Below, in pieces: positions 19,090-28,399 of a stretch of DNA of 64,000 nucleotides (position 1 is the first letter of the stretch; each line of letters starts with the position of its first letter). The notes under the pieces were generated by a model. That model did not search any database and was not told the origin of the DNA. It was given only the letters and a program-made list of their open reading frames with translations. The DNA comes from Geodermatophilus sp. DSM 45219 (lineage in GTDB: Bacteria > Actinomycetota > Actinomycetes > Mycobacteriales > Geodermatophilaceae), in the NCBI RefSeq assembly GCF_900104025.1, contig NZ_FNIQ01000003.1:496001-560000 (forward strand). Reading direction: 5' to 3'. The position numbers were made by a program, and so were the translations under genes.

Positions 19090-20507
19090 GCCTGCGCCTG
19101 CAGCGCCTCGAAGAACGAGCTCGCCCAGTGCTCGAGGTCGTTCTTCGCCAGGTGGCGGCGCATCGCGCGCATCCGCTTGGCGCCCTCGGCCGGCTCCAGC
19201 CGCAGGGCCCGCACCAGCTGGTTCTTCACCCCGGCGATGTCGTGCGGGTTGACCAGGAAGGCCTGCTTGAGCTCGGCGGCGGCACCGGCGAACTCCGACA
19301 GCACCAGGGCGCCGCCGAGGTCGCTGCGGGCGGCGACGTACTCCTTGGCGACCAGGTTCATGCCGTCGCGGTAGGGCGTCACGAGCATGACGTCGGCGGC
19401 ACGGTAGAGGGCGGCCAGCTCCTCGCGTGGCACCGACTGGTTGATGTAGTGCACCGCAGGGCCGCCGAGGGTGCCGTGGACGCCGTTGATGTGGCCGACC
19501 TGCTGCTCGATCGTCTCCCGCATGTGCACGTAGTGCTCGACCCGTTCCCGGCTGGGCGTGGCGACCTGCACCATCACCGTGTCGGGGGCCTCGACGACGC
19601 CGTCCTCCAGCAGCTCCTGGAAGGCGTCGAGCCGGACGGTGATGCCCTTGGTGTAGTCCAGCCGGTCCACGCCGAGGATCAGCTTCTCCGGGTTGCCCAG
19701 CTCGGCGCGGATCTCCTTCGCCCGCTGGACCACCTCCGGCGAGCCGGCCAGCTCCTCGAACGCCTTGACGTCGATCGAGATCGGGAAGGCACGGGCGGTG
19801 ACCGTCCGGCCGTCGTACTCGATCGTCGAGGAGCGGGTCGGCAGGTCGTGCAGCCGCCGGGCGAGCTGGACGAAGTTGACCGCCGCGCTCGGTCGCTGGA
19901 ACCCGACGAGGTCCGCCCCGAGCAGGCCCTCGACGATCGCGGACCGCCACGGCAGCTGGGTGAACAGCTCGTAGGGCGGGAACGGGATGTGCAGGAAGAA
20001 CCCGATGGTCAGGTCGGGACGCTGCTGGCGCAGCAACGCCGGCACCAGCTGCAACTGGTAGTCGTGCACCCACACGATCGCGCCCTCGGCGGCCACCTCC
20101 GCGGCGCGGTCGGCGAACCGCTTGTTGACCTGCACGTAGGCGTCCCACCAGGTGCGGTGGTACTCGGGCTTCTCGACCACGTCGTGGTACAGGGGCCACA
20201 GCGAGGCGTTCGACATGCCCTCGTAGTAGCGGTCGACCTCCTCCTCGGAGAGCGGCACCGGGATCAGCGACATCCCGCCGGACTCGAAGGGCTCCGGGGC
20301 CTCGCCGGCCGAGCCCGACCAGCCCACCCACGCGCCGCCCCGCCCGGCCACGAACGGCTCCAGCGCGGTCACCAGGCCGCCCGGGCTGCGCTGCCAGCGG
20401 GTGCTGCCGTCGGGCTCGGTGACCTGGTCGACCGGCAGCCGGTTGGCCACCACGACGACGGGGCTGTCCGCCCGGTCCTGGTCCTGTCCTGCCGTTGTCC
20501 CAGCCAT
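19086..20507 (-). CDS. otsA: Trehalose-6-phosphate synthase
   Basis: GT20 glycosyltransferase that joins a nucleotide-activated glucose to glucose-6-phosphate. It is 473 residues, the usual length. Seen motifs: [66 protein letters not shown] and [13 protein letters not shown] choose ATG 20507, with GGAG four bases upstream. It lies 47 bp downstream of the crcB pair on the same strand, so weak co-transcription is possible. Confidence 0.97.
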   Translation of the reverse strand: MAGTTAGQDQDRADSPVVVVANRLPVDQVTEPDGSTRWQRSPGGLVTALEPFVAGRGGAWVGWSGSAGEAPEPFESGGMSLIPVPLSEEEVDRYYEGMSNASLWPLYHDVVEKPEYHRTWWDAYVQVNKRFADRAAEVAAEGAIVWVHDYQLQLVPALLRQQRPDLTIGFFLHIPFPPYELFTQLPWRSAIVEGLLGADLVGFQRPSAAVNFVQLARRLHDLPTRSSTIEYDGRTVTARAFPISIDVKAFEELAGSPEVVQRAKEIRAELGNPEKLILGVDRLDYTKGITVRLDAFQELLEDGVVEAPDTVMVQVATPSRERVEHYVHMRETIEQQVGHINGVHGTLGGPAVHYINQSVPREELAALYRAADVMLVTPYRDGMNLVAKEYVAARSDLGGALVLSEFAGAAAELKQAFLVNPHDIAGVKNQLVRALRLEPAEGAKRMRAMRRHLAKNDLEHWASSFFEALQAQA

Positions 20508-20554
20508 ACCGCTCCCGACCCTAGTGAGTGCCGCCACAGCCGGCAGCGCCAGGC

Positions 20555-20908
20555 TCATCCGGTGGCCAGCAGGTACCCCAGTGCGGCCGCCCCCACCCCC
20601 AGGACGACGGTGGCGGCGAGGTGGGCCAGCCCACGGGCGAGCTGCCGCTGCTCGACCATCCGCACGACGTCGGCCCCGAAGGTCGAGAAGGTGGTCAGCG
20701 TGCCGCAGAAGCCGGTGCCCACCAGGGCGACGACCGCCGGGGGAGCGGCGGCCGCCCCGAGCAGCAGGCCGAGCAGGGCGCTGCCGGCGACGTTGACGGC
20801 CAGCGTGCCCCGCGCCGGGTCCCCGCCGCCGCGGGAGGCCAGCCGGATGACCAGCAGCCGCACCGGGGCGCCGACCATCGCGCCGGCCACCACCAGCAGC
20901 GGCGTCAC
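20555..20908 (-). CDS. crcB: Fluoride channel CrcB/Fluc subunit
   Basis: Small four-helix membrane protein (117 residues) that exports fluoride as an antiparallel dimer. Family marks are the N-terminal [20 protein letters not shown] helix, the [11 protein letters not shown] segment with its conserved Asn, and [12 protein letters not shown]. Start GTG 20908 overlaps the upstream paralogue's stop (GTGA). Two adjacent crcB genes usually give a heterodimeric channel. Confidence 0.92.
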   Translation of the reverse strand: MTPLLVVAGAMVGAPVRLLVIRLASRGGGDPARGTLAVNVAGSALLGLLLGAAAAPPAVVALVGTGFCGTLTTFSTFGADVVRMVEQRQLARGLAHLAATVVLGVGAAALGYLLATG

Positions 20909-21279
20909 GGGGTGCGGCTCCGGACCGCCAGGGCGCCGGCGGCCACGGCGAGCACCCCGCCGAGGACCGAACCGAGCACGTACGCGAGGGCCAGCAGCGG
21001 GGCACCGGCCTCCACCATCCCGACAGTCTCCACGGCGAACGCCGAGTACGTCGTGTAGCCGCCCAGCACGCCGACGGCCAGGAGCGGGCGCACCCACCCC
21101 GGCTCCGGGACGCGCGCGGCCAGGGCGGCGGTCAGCGCGCCCAGCAGCAGGCAGCCGGTGAGGTTCACCAGCAGGGTCGCCCAGGGCCAGGCACCGGGGG
21201 AGTGCGGCAGCGCCGTCGCCACGCCCCAGCGGGCCAGCGCCCCGAGGGCGCCGCCCAGCGCCGCGAGCAGGTACGCCAC
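20905..21279 (-). CDS. crcB: Fluoride channel CrcB/Fluc subunit, second paralogue
   Basis: 124 residues, four predicted membrane helices, with [14 protein letters not shown] and [13 protein letters not shown], the counterparts of the conserved Asn and the TTFSTF region. I prefer GTG 21279, which has a purine-rich GGAGGGAGGGG just upstream, over ATG 21309. First of the crcB pair. No fluoride riboswitch could be recognised upstream. Confidence 0.9.
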   Translation of the reverse strand: MAYLLAALGGALGALARWGVATALPHSPGAWPWATLLVNLTGCLLLGALTAALAARVPEPGWVRPLLAVGVLGGYTTYSAFAVETVGMVEAGAPLLALAYVLGSVLGGVLAVAAGALAVRSRTP

Positions 21280-21439
21280 CCGACCCCTCCCTCCGTCACC
21301 GACGATCATGACGTCCCCGTGGCGACACGCCGCGCGAAGCCGGCGCGTCCCCACCCCCGGCCCATGGTGGTCGCGCCGCTGCGGATCGGTGCCGGCCTCG
21401 TACTCGGACCGCCTCCCTGCAGGACCCGTCGCGGGGCCC

Positions 21440-21516
21440 GGTGACGTCCCGGAACGGCCACCCTCCAGGGGCCCGCGCCGAACGCGCGGGCGGGGGGGCA
21501 GGGTGGTCCTCCCTCA
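21440..21516 (-). repeat. Family A dispersed repeat at the 3' end of the NAGGN synthetase gene
   Basis: On the minus strand it begins with the stop codon (TGAGGGAGGACCACCC) and ends GGCCGTTCCGGGACGTCACC. Arms ACCACCCTG and AGGGTGGC can pair. Sense orientation as for all other members. Confidence 0.65.
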
Positions 21517-23274
21517 GCGCCGGCGGGTCTCGGGGAAGAGCAGGTCCACGAAACGCTGCACGGTCGGCTGCGGCTCGTGGTTGGCCAGCCCCGGCCGCTC
21601 GTTGGCCTCGATGAACACGTGGTCGGGGCCGGCGACGTCGGGCACCAGGAAGTCCAGCCCGGTGACCGGGATACCGATGGCCCGGCTGGCGCGGACGGCG
21701 GCCTGCGCGATCTGCGGGTGCAGCTGCGCGGTGACGTCCTCGATGGTGCCGCCGGTGTGCAGGTTCGCCGTCCGCCGCACCCGGATGCGCTCGCCGGCGG
21801 GCGGGACGTCGTCCATCGCGTAGCCGGACTCCGCGACCACCTCGGCGGTGGCGTCGTCCAGCTGGATCCGCGACTCCCCGCCGGTGGCCCGCTCGCGCCG
21901 CCGGCTGGTCGAGCGGACCAGCTCGGTGACCTGGTTGCGGCCGTCGCCGAGGACCTCGGCGGGACGGCGCACCGCGGCGGCCACCACCTCGTGGTCGATC
22001 ACCACCACCCGGAGGTCGTCGCCGGCGACCAGCTCCTCGACGAGCACGTCGGGGCAGAAGTGCAGGGCGGCATCGACCGCCCGCTCCAGCGCCTCGGGCG
22101 AGGTCACGCCGACGGTGATGCCCCTGCCCTGCTCGCCGCGCGCGGGCTTGACGACCACCTCACCGCACCCGGCCAGCAGCGCGCGGGCGGCCGCGAGGTC
22201 GCCGTCGGTGGCCGTGGCGCCCCGGGGGACGCGGACGCCGGCCCGCTCCACGATCCGCCGGGTGACCCGCTTGTCGTCGCAGCGGCTCATCGCGACCGCG
22301 CTGGTGTACTCCGACAGCGACTCGCGGGTGAGCACTCTGCGGCCACCCAGCGACAGCCGCATCTCGCCCCACCCGGCGTCGGTCACCTCGACGCGCACGC
22401 CCCGCTTGAGGGCCTCCTCGGCGATGATCCGCGCGTAGGGGTTCAGGTCCTCCAGCCCCTCCGGGCGGGAGGCGAACAGCGGGCTGTTGATCGGGTTCTT
22501 CCGCTTGACGCAGACGGCGGGCGTCCGCTGGAAGCCGAGCTTGCGGTACAGCGCGATCGCGCCGCTGTTGTCGTGCATGACCGAGAGGTCCAGGTAGGCC
22601 CGTCCCCGCCCCACGTAGCGCTCGGCCAGCACCCGGACCAGCGCCTCCCCGGTCCCGGGCGGGGCGTCCTGGGCGTGCACGGCCAGGCACCACAGGCTGG
22701 ACCCGTTCTCGGGGTCGTCGAAGGCGAGCACGTGGTCGACCCCGGTCACCGTGCCGACGATCCGCCCGGTGCGCCGGTCCTCGGCGACCAGGTAGGTGAA
22801 CGTGCGGGTGCGGTGGTTGGTCCACATCGTGGCCGGGTCGCCGGTGACCATGCCGTTGCGGGCGTAGATCCCGTTGATCTGCTCCATCTCGGCCAGCGAG
22901 GTCACCGTGCGCACGAAGACGCCGCGGATCAGCTCGTGCCGCGGCCGGTACCGGTGGAGGTCGAGCCGGTAGGTGTAGCTGGGGTCGATGAACAGCTCGT
23001 CGGGCGCCAGCCCCACCAGCACGTGCGGGTCGCGCGGGTAGATGCAGATGTCGCGGCGGTCGCTCTCCTCGGCGCGCAGCGCGTCGACGATCCCGCGGAG
23101 GTCGGAGAAGGTCTGCCCGAACACCAGCCGGCCCCAGGCGAGGTCCAGGACGACGTCGTACTCCATCCCCTGCCGCTGGTGCTCCGAGGGTTCCTGCCAC
23201 GACCGGCTGGTGAACGACGGGGGCTCGGTGACGGCCGCGCGGCGGCGGTGCCCGGCGATCCGGGGCACGGTCAC
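21514..23274 (-). CDS. ngg: N-acetylglutaminylglutamine synthetase (GNAT plus ATP-grasp)
   Basis: Makes the dipeptide N-acetylglutaminylglutamine, precursor of the osmolyte NAGGN described in rhizobia and Pseudomonas. 586 residues. The N-terminal half is a GNAT acetyltransferase (LWCLAVHAQDAPPGTGEALV, then VMHDNSGAIALYRKLGF). The C-terminal half is an ATP-grasp ligase (VVVKPARGEQGRGITVGV and FIEANERPGLANHEPQ). GTG 23274 overlaps the upstream amidotransferase stop (GTGA). Bifunctional architecture and partner gene both match the known NAGGN pair. Confidence 0.92.
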   Translation of the reverse strand: MTVPRIAGHRRRAAVTEPPSFTSRSWQEPSEHQRQGMEYDVVLDLAWGRLVFGQTFSDLRGIVDALRAEESDRRDICIYPRDPHVLVGLAPDELFIDPSYTYRLDLHRYRPRHELIRGVFVRTVTSLAEMEQINGIYARNGMVTGDPATMWTNHRTRTFTYLVAEDRRTGRIVGTVTGVDHVLAFDDPENGSSLWCLAVHAQDAPPGTGEALVRVLAERYVGRGRAYLDLSVMHDNSGAIALYRKLGFQRTPAVCVKRKNPINSPLFASRPEGLEDLNPYARIIAEEALKRGVRVEVTDAGWGEMRLSLGGRRVLTRESLSEYTSAVAMSRCDDKRVTRRIVERAGVRVPRGATATDGDLAAARALLAGCGEVVVKPARGEQGRGITVGVTSPEALERAVDAALHFCPDVLVEELVAGDDLRVVVIDHEVVAAAVRRPAEVLGDGRNQVTELVRSTSRRRERATGGESRIQLDDATAEVVAESGYAMDDVPPAGERIRVRRTANLHTGGTIEDVTAQLHPQIAQAAVRASRAIGIPVTGLDFLVPDVAGPDHVFIEANERPGLANHEPQPTVQRFVDLLFPETRRR

Positions 23275-25052
23275 ACCCCGTGGGTCTGCAGCCAGAGCTC
23301 GAGCAGGCCCAGCTGCCACAGCTTGTTGCCGCGCAGGGGGGTGAGCTCACCGTTCGGGTCGGCCAGCAGCGCGTCGACGTACTCGGGGCGGAACAGCCCG
23401 CGCTCGCGGGCGGCGTCGTCGGACAGCGCGTCGCGCACCAGGTCGAGCACCTTGCCCTCGAGGTGGGTGATCGCCGGGACCGGGAAGTAGCCCTTGGGCC
23501 GGTCGATCACCTCCGGCGGGATGATCCGCCGGCCGATCGCCTTGAGCACGCCCTTGCCGCCGTCGGCCAGCTTCAGCTCCGGCGGGCAGGCCGCCGCGAG
23601 CTCCACCAGGTCGTGGTCGAGGAAGGGGACCCGGGCCTCCAGGCCCCAGGCCATGGACATGTTGTCCACCCGCTTGACCGGGTCGTCGACCAGCATGACC
23701 TCGCTGTCCAGGCGCAGCGCGGCGTCGACGGCGGTCTCGGCGTGCGGCGCGGACATGTGCCGGCGGACGAACTCCAGGCTCGGGTCGCCGTCCACCGCGT
23801 ACCGGTCGGCGACCAGCCGGGCCGTGTCCGCGGCGTCGCGGTCGAAGAACGCCCGGGCGTACCGCTCGACCGCCTGCTCGCGGCCGACCCCGGCCAGCGG
23901 CGGGTACCAGTGGTAGCCGGCGAACACCTCGTCGGCGCCCTGCCCGGACTGCACCACCCGGATCGACTGGCTGACCCGCTCAGACAGCAGGTCGAAGGCG
24001 ACGACGTCGTGGCTGACCATCGGCTCGGCCATCGCCCCGATGGCGTGGCCCAGGGCCGCGGCGAGCTCGTCGGAGGCCACCCGGATGCGGTGGTGGTCGG
24101 TGCCGAAGCGCTCGGCGATGACGTCGGAGTAGACGAACTCGTCGCCCTCGCGGCCGCCGACGGCCTCGAAGCCGATCGAGTAGGTGGCCAGCCCGGTCTG
24201 CCCCTCCTGCGCGAGCAGGCCGACGATGAGGCTGGAGTCCAGGCCGCCGGACAGCAGCACGCCGACCGGGATGTCGGCGACCAGCCGCCGGCGGACGGCG
24301 ACCCGCAGCGCCTCCTCGATCGCGTCCTCCCAGTCGCGGGCCGACCAGGAGGCGTGCTCGGGACGGCGCTCGTAGCGGGCCTCCCAGTAGCGGTGCTCGC
24401 GCGAGGTGCCGTCGGCCTCGACCACCCGCACGGTGGCCGGGGGCAGCTTGCGGACGCCGTTCAGGATCGTCCGCGGCGCCGGGACGACGGCGTGCCAGGT
24501 GAGGTAGTGGTGCAGCGCGACCGGGTCGATGGAGGTGTCGACGTCCCCGGCCTGGACCAGGGCGGGCAGCGAGGAGGCGAACCGCAGCCGCCCCGGGGTC
24601 TCGGCGAGGTAGAGCGGCTTGATGCCCAGCCGGTCGCGGGCCAGCACCACGCGGCCGGTGTCGCGCTCGGTGACGACGAAGGCGAACATGCCGTGCAGGT
24701 GCTCCACCACGGCGGCGCCCCAGTGGTGGTAGCCCTTGAGGATCACCTCGGTGTCGGAGGTGGAGAAGAAGCGGTAGCCGTGGCCCTCGAGCTCGGCGCG
24801 CAGCTCCTTGTAGTCGTAGATGCAGCCGTTGAAGACCGCCGTCAGGCCGAGCTCGTTGTCGACCATCGGCTGGCTGCCCGCCGGGGACAGGTCGATGACC
24901 GACAGCCGACGGTGCCCGAAGGCCACCCGCCCGTTGCTCCAGGCCCCTTGACCGTCCGGCCCGCGGGGGACCAGGCACTCGACCATCCGCGCCACGGCGG
25001 TGGTGTCGGCCAGGGAGCCGTCGAACCGGATCTCGCCGGAGAGGCCGCACAT
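23271..25052 (-). CDS. asnO: N-acetylglutaminylglutamine amidotransferase (AsnB-like)
   Basis: Converts the dipeptide's terminal carboxylate to an amide with glutamine as nitrogen donor, giving NAGGN. 593 residues. A class II glutaminase domain starts with Met-Cys (MCGLSGEIRFDG, Cys2 as nucleophile), and an asparagine-synthetase ATP domain contains VGVLLSGGLDSSLIVGLL. I set the start at ATG 25052 because the nucleophile must follow the initiator; the open frame upstream is spurious. Translationally coupled to ngg. No permease or peptidase of the NAGGN system is adjacent. Confidence 0.93.
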   Translation of the reverse strand: MCGLSGEIRFDGSLADTTAVARMVECLVPRGPDGQGAWSNGRVAFGHRRLSVIDLSPAGSQPMVDNELGLTAVFNGCIYDYKELRAELEGHGYRFFSTSDTEVILKGYHHWGAAVVEHLHGMFAFVVTERDTGRVVLARDRLGIKPLYLAETPGRLRFASSLPALVQAGDVDTSIDPVALHHYLTWHAVVPAPRTILNGVRKLPPATVRVVEADGTSREHRYWEARYERRPEHASWSARDWEDAIEEALRVAVRRRLVADIPVGVLLSGGLDSSLIVGLLAQEGQTGLATYSIGFEAVGGREGDEFVYSDVIAERFGTDHHRIRVASDELAAALGHAIGAMAEPMVSHDVVAFDLLSERVSQSIRVVQSGQGADEVFAGYHWYPPLAGVGREQAVERYARAFFDRDAADTARLVADRYAVDGDPSLEFVRRHMSAPHAETAVDAALRLDSEVMLVDDPVKRVDNMSMAWGLEARVPFLDHDLVELAAACPPELKLADGGKGVLKAIGRRIIPPEVIDRPKGYFPVPAITHLEGKVLDLVRDALSDDAARERGLFRPEYVDALLADPNGELTPLRGNKLWQLGLLELWLQTHGV

Positions 25053-25127
25053 GGCATCGATCCAACCCCACCCGCCGGGCCCGCGCGACCGCCCCGGGCC
25101 CACGTCACACGGAAGCAACACGGCCCT

Positions 25128-25141
25128 GTTCCACGTGGAAC
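25128..25141. promoter_or_regulatory. parS-like palindrome, copy 1
   Basis: Perfect 14-bp palindrome GTTCCACGTGGAAC between two divergent genes. It resembles ParB-binding parS (consensus close to GTTTCACGTGAAAC in Streptomyces), with one symmetric change per half-site. Further exact copies lie at 34000-34013 and 51777-51790. Confidence 0.6.
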
Positions 25142-25255
25142 GGCGGGGCGTCCCCGTGCGGGAACCGTCCCGCCGCCCGGGTGCAGCGGGCGGCTCGCGA
25201 CCGCCGGTGACAGGCTGTGGCCCGGCGCGCGAGCTGGTCGAGGACGGGAGACGAC

Positions 25256-26209
25256 GTGCAGGCGGTGTTCTACGAGCGGCCGGGTGGCCCCGAGGTGCTG
25301 ACGGTCCGCGAGGTACCCGACCCCGAGCCCGGCGACGGCGAGGTGCTCGTCGACGTCGAGGCCGTGGGCGTCAACTTCCGCGACGTCTACGAACGCGAGG
25401 GCCGCCCGCCCTACGCCGCCGGCCCGTCCGCCGTGATCGGCGTGGAGGGGGCGGGCACCGTCGCCGGCACGGGGGAGCGGGTCGCCTGGCTCGACGTCCG
25501 GGGCAGCTACGCCGCCCGGGTGGCCGCACCGCGGGACAAGCTGGTCCCGGTGCCCGACGGCGTGCCCCTCGACGTGGCCGCCGCCGCCATGCTGCAGGGC
25601 TGCACCGCCCGGTACCTGGTCGCCGACTCGTACCCGGTGGCCGAGGGCGACTGGGCGGTCGTGCACAGCGCGGCCGGGGGAGTGGGGCTGCTGCTCACCC
25701 AGCTGGTGCGCGACCGCGGCGGGCACGTGCTGGCCACCACCTCCACCGAGGAGAAGGCCGAGCTGGCGCGGGCGGCCGGCGCCGACGACGTCGTCGTCGG
25801 CTACGACGGCTTCGCCGAGCGGGTCCGCGAGCTGTCCGGCGGCGAGGGCGCCGCGGTGGTCTACGACGGGGTCGGCCGGACGACGTTCGCCGCCGGGCTG
25901 ACCGCGCTGCGGCCCACCGGCCGGATGATCGTGTACGGCGCCGCCAGCGGGCAGCCCGAGCCGCTGGAGGTGCACTCCCTGGCCACCCACGGCTCGCTGT
26001 ACGTCCAGCGGCCGACGCTGGCGACCTACACGCGGACGCCGGAGATGCTGCGGGAACGGGCCGGCGCGGTGCTGGACCTGGTGGCCGCCGGCCGGCTCGA
26101 CGTCCGCATCGGCGACCACCACCCGCTCGCCGGGGCCCGCCGCGCCCACGAGGACCTCGAGGGCCGGCGCACCACCGGCAAGATCCTGCTGCAGCCGCAG
26201 GCGTCCTGA
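25256..26209 (+). CDS. Zinc-independent quinone oxidoreductase (MDR family)
   Basis: NADPH-dependent reductase of quinones or similar acceptors. 317 residues, with the family's FYERPGGPEVLTVREVPDP opening, GVNFRDVYERE (zeta-crystallin signature), the nucleotide-binding GxGxxG-like AAGGVGLLLTQL and the C-terminal GKILLQP. No zinc-binding cysteines. I prefer GTG 25256, which has GGGAG five bases upstream. Divergent from the NAGGN operon, with a parS-like site between. Confidence 0.88.
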   Translation: MQAVFYERPGGPEVLTVREVPDPEPGDGEVLVDVEAVGVNFRDVYEREGRPPYAAGPSAVIGVEGAGTVAGTGERVAWLDVRGSYAARVAAPRDKLVPVPDGVPLDVAAAAMLQGCTARYLVADSYPVAEGDWAVVHSAAGGVGLLLTQLVRDRGGHVLATTSTEEKAELARAAGADDVVVGYDGFAERVRELSGGEGAAVVYDGVGRTTFAAGLTALRPTGRMIVYGAASGQPEPLEVHSLATHGSLYVQRPTLATYTRTPEMLRERAGAVLDLVAAGRLDVRIGDHHPLAGARRAHEDLEGRRTTGKILLQPQAS

Positions 26210-26276
26210 GGACGGCCCCTGCCCCCGCCACGCGCAGGCTCGCGGCGGGGGCAGGGGGCCGTTCCAGGACCTCACC
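26207..26276 (+). repeat. Family A dispersed repeat, hairpin between convergent genes
   Basis: Begins at the quinone reductase stop (TGAGGACGGCCCC) and ends GGCCGTTCCAGGACCTCACC, directly against the mazF-like stop. Arms 26213-26228 and 26245-26261 pair over about 16 bp. A bidirectional terminator is likely. Confidence 0.7.
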
Positions 26277-26624
26277 TCACAGCGACAGGTGCAGCCGCAG
26301 GGCGTCGTCCAGGGCGGCCGTCGCTGCGAGCGACACGCTGCCCAAGGCGGGTCCGAGCCGATCGACCGACACGGCCCGGACCTGCTCGGCCTGGGCCTTG
26401 GAGTCCACGTCCAGCCCGGTCTCGTCCGCGGTCAGCAGCACCTGGAACGGGAAGACACGGGTGGTGTCGCTCGTCACGGGGACCACCGTGACCACGCCCC
26501 GGCCCAGCCTTCCGGCGACCGCGTCGGCCTGGTCGTTGCTCACCACGACCGTCGGGCGGCGGCTGCCCGCCTCACTGCCACGCACGGGGTCGAGGTCGAC
26601 CAGCCGGACCTCGCCACGGCGCAT
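26277..26624 (-). CDS. MazF/PemK-type endoribonuclease toxin
   Basis: 115 residues with the CcdB/PemK fold marks: MRRGEVRLVDLDPVRGSEAG, RRPTVVVSNDQA (the usual RP-V-VSND motif) and TVVPVTSDT. Such toxins cut mRNA when not bound by antitoxin. Its ATG shares one base with the stop of the antitoxin gene upstream (TGATG). Complete, no damage seen. Confidence 0.9.
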   Translation of the reverse strand: MRRGEVRLVDLDPVRGSEAGSRRPTVVVSNDQADAVAGRLGRGVVTVVPVTSDTTRVFPFQVLLTADETGLDVDSKAQAEQVRAVSVDRLGPALGSVSLAATAALDDALRLHLSL

Positions 26625-26842
26625 CAGCGGAGCCCATCGGCGGTGACGCCCTCCCAGACCTCGTGGTCACCGGAGTCGTCCCACTCCTGCCAGGCCGCCG
26701 CGTAGTCCTGCTCGAGCTGCTGGCGCGTCAGCAGGCGGATGGCGCACTGCACCGCAGCCGACCTGGAGGGCAGACCGGCGGTCCGCACGTGCTCGTCGAG
26801 AGCGGCCAGGTCGGCCTCCGACAGGCTGACGCCGAGTTCCAC
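26624..26842 (-). CDS. Ribbon-helix-helix antitoxin of the MazF-like toxin
   Basis: A 72-residue RHH/MazE-like antitoxin. ELGVSLSEADLAALDEHVR forms the beta strand and first helix, then SRSAAVQCAIRLL, with an acidic, Trp-rich tail (AAWQEWDDSGDHEVWEG) that would cover the toxin. I choose GTG 26842, which has GGAGGAG nine bases upstream; GTG 26878 is the alternative. It should also repress its own promoter. Confidence 0.87.
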   Translation of the reverse strand: MELGVSLSEADLAALDEHVRTAGLPSRSAAVQCAIRLLTRQQLEQDYAAAWQEWDDSGDHEVWEGVTADGLR

Positions 26843-26917
26843 ACCGCGATGCTCCTCCGGTGGCACCGTGACCACCACCGCGCCGCTGGAGTCGAGGGCC
26901 TCTCCGCGCCGGACCGG

Positions 26918-27109
26918 TCACGACCAGAGGACGCCGATCCGGCGTCCGGCCAGCTCGTGCACCTCGACCTCCACGTCGAACACCGTGCGCAGCAGCTCCG
27001 GCGTCATCAGGTCGGCGGTCGGCCCCTCGGCGACCAGCTGCCCCCCGCGCATGGCCGCGATCCGGTCGGAGCAGCGGGAGGCCACCTCGACGTCGTGGAC
27101 GACGAGGAC
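26918..27109 (-). pseudogene. C-terminal remnant of an iron/siderophore-type ABC transporter ATPase
   Basis: About 63 codons match the end of FhuC/BtuD-type ATPases: VLVVHDVEVASRC (H-loop HD), DRIAAMRGGQLVAEGP, DLMTPELLRTVFDVEVEV. No Walker A, signature or Walker B region precedes it, and no start is present. The break lies near 27110. It is a degraded leftover, perhaps from a deletion that also brought in the toxin-antitoxin pair. Confidence 0.72.
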
Positions 27110-27208
27110 TCTCCTACTGGGGTGCGGCTCGGCCAAGTGAGGCCTGACTGACCTGCCACACGACCCGTTGCACGTGTCAACCAGGAGCGAGCGGGCAGAG
27201 GTGTGGCC

Positions 27209-28195
27209 ATGGAGACACGCACACTGGGACAGCTGACCGTCTCGGCCCAGGGGCTGGGCTGCATGGGGATGAGCGAGTTCTACGGGACCGGCGACCAGGC
27301 CGAGGCCGAGCGCACGATCCGGCGGGCGCTGGACCTCGGCGTGACCTTCCTCGACACCGCCGACATGTACGGCCCCTTCACCAACGAGCAGCTGGTCGGC
27401 CGGGCCATCGCGGGCCGGCGGGACGAGGTGGTGCTGGCGACCAAGTTCGGGGTGGACCGCCGTGACGGCGGCCGCGCCGTCGACGGCCGGCCCGACTACG
27501 TCCGCCACGCCTGCGACGCCTCCCTGCAACGCCTCGGCGTGGACGTCATCGACCTCTACTACCAGCACCGGGTGGACACCACCGTGCCCGTGGAGGACAC
27601 CTGGGGCGCGCTGGGCGAGCTGGTGGCGGCCGGCAAGATCCGGCACGCCGGCATCTCCGAGGCCGCGCCGGAGACCATCCGGCGGGCGCACGCCGTGCAG
27701 CCGGTGACCGCCGTGCAGACCGAGTACTCGCTGTGGACCCGCGATCCCGAGGACGACGGCGTGCTGGCCACCTGCGCCGAGCTCGGCATCGGCTTCGTCG
27801 CCTACTCACCCATCGGCCGCGGCTTCCTCTCCGGGCAGATCCGCAGCGTCGAGGACCTCGCGCCCGACGACTTCCGGCGGTCCAACCCGCGGTTCCAGGG
27901 CGAGGCCTTCCAGCAGAACCTCGCGCTGGTCGACCGGGTGCGGGAGATCGCCGACGAGAAGGGCGTGACCGCCACCCAGCTGGCACTGGCCTGGGTGATG
28001 GCGCAGGGCGGGCGCGGGAGCAACCCGGCCGTCGTGCCGATCCCGGGGACCAAGCGGGTGGCCTACCTGGAGGAGAACGCCGCGGCCGCCGACGTCCGGC
28101 TGACCGACGAGGAACTGCGCCGGCTCGACGAGGCCGCCCCCGTCGGGGCCGCCTCGGGCGACCGCTACCCCGACATGTCCGGCATCCACCGCTGA
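27209..28195 (+). CDS. Aldo/keto reductase
   Basis: NADPH-dependent reductase of the AKR superfamily, 328 residues, TIM barrel. Catalytic tetrad: Asp and Tyr in [20 protein letters not shown], Lys in VLATKFG, His in LYYQHRVD. C-terminal cofactor segment is [18 protein letters not shown]. It resembles the YajO/AKR13-like group of soil bacteria; substrate unknown. ATG 27209 has AGAGG seven bases upstream; a GTG two codons earlier is too close to it. A family A repeat begins at its stop. Confidence 0.92.
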   Translation: METRTLGQLTVSAQGLGCMGMSEFYGTGDQAEAERTIRRALDLGVTFLDTADMYGPFTNEQLVGRAIAGRRDEVVLATKFGVDRRDGGRAVDGRPDYVRHACDASLQRLGVDVIDLYYQHRVDTTVPVEDTWGALGELVAAGKIRHAGISEAAPETIRRAHAVQPVTAVQTEYSLWTRDPEDDGVLATCAELGIGFVAYSPIGRGFLSGQIRSVEDLAPDDFRRSNPRFQGEAFQQNLALVDRVREIADEKGVTATQLALAWVMAQGGRGSNPAVVPIPGTKRVAYLEENAAAADVRLTDEELRRLDEAAPVGAASGDRYPDMSGIHR

Positions 28196-28320
28196 AGGAA
28201 GAGGGCCTCCCTGCCCCCCGCCCACTCGCGAGCTCGCGGCGGGACCCTGCAGGGAGCCAGCGGGACCCGGGACGGGGCCGGCGGCGGGCCCCTGCAGGGG
28301 GGCCGTTCCAGGACCTCACC
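28193..28320 (+). repeat. Family A dispersed repeat, long variant
   Basis: Starts at the aldo/keto reductase stop (TGAAGGAAGAGGG), contains GAGCTCGCGGCGGGACC and a second arm GCCCCTGCAGGGGGGCCG, and ends GTTCCAGGACCTCACC. At 128 bp it is longer than the other members and may be two nested copies. Confidence 0.65.
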
Positions 28321-28363
28321 GGGCGGTGACCGGCACGTTCCCGGCACGCGGGAGGATGGCCCC

Positions 28364-28399
28364 GTGCCCGACACCGCCGTGACAGGGGCCTCCCGGTGA
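28364..28399 (+). CDS. Possible 11-residue leader peptide coupled to a membrane protein
   Basis: GTG 28364 opens MPDTAVTGASR and stops in a GTGA overlap with the GTG of the next gene. GAGGAT lies six bases before the GTG, the spacing expected for a -10 box of a leaderless transcript. The overlap suggests translational coupling. Too short to be certain. Confidence 0.3.
   Translation: MPDTAVTGASR

Noticed and set aside
21280-21439. Possible fluoride riboswitch before the crcB pair
   Set aside because: I could not find the conserved crcB-motif segments in order; a covariance search would settle it.
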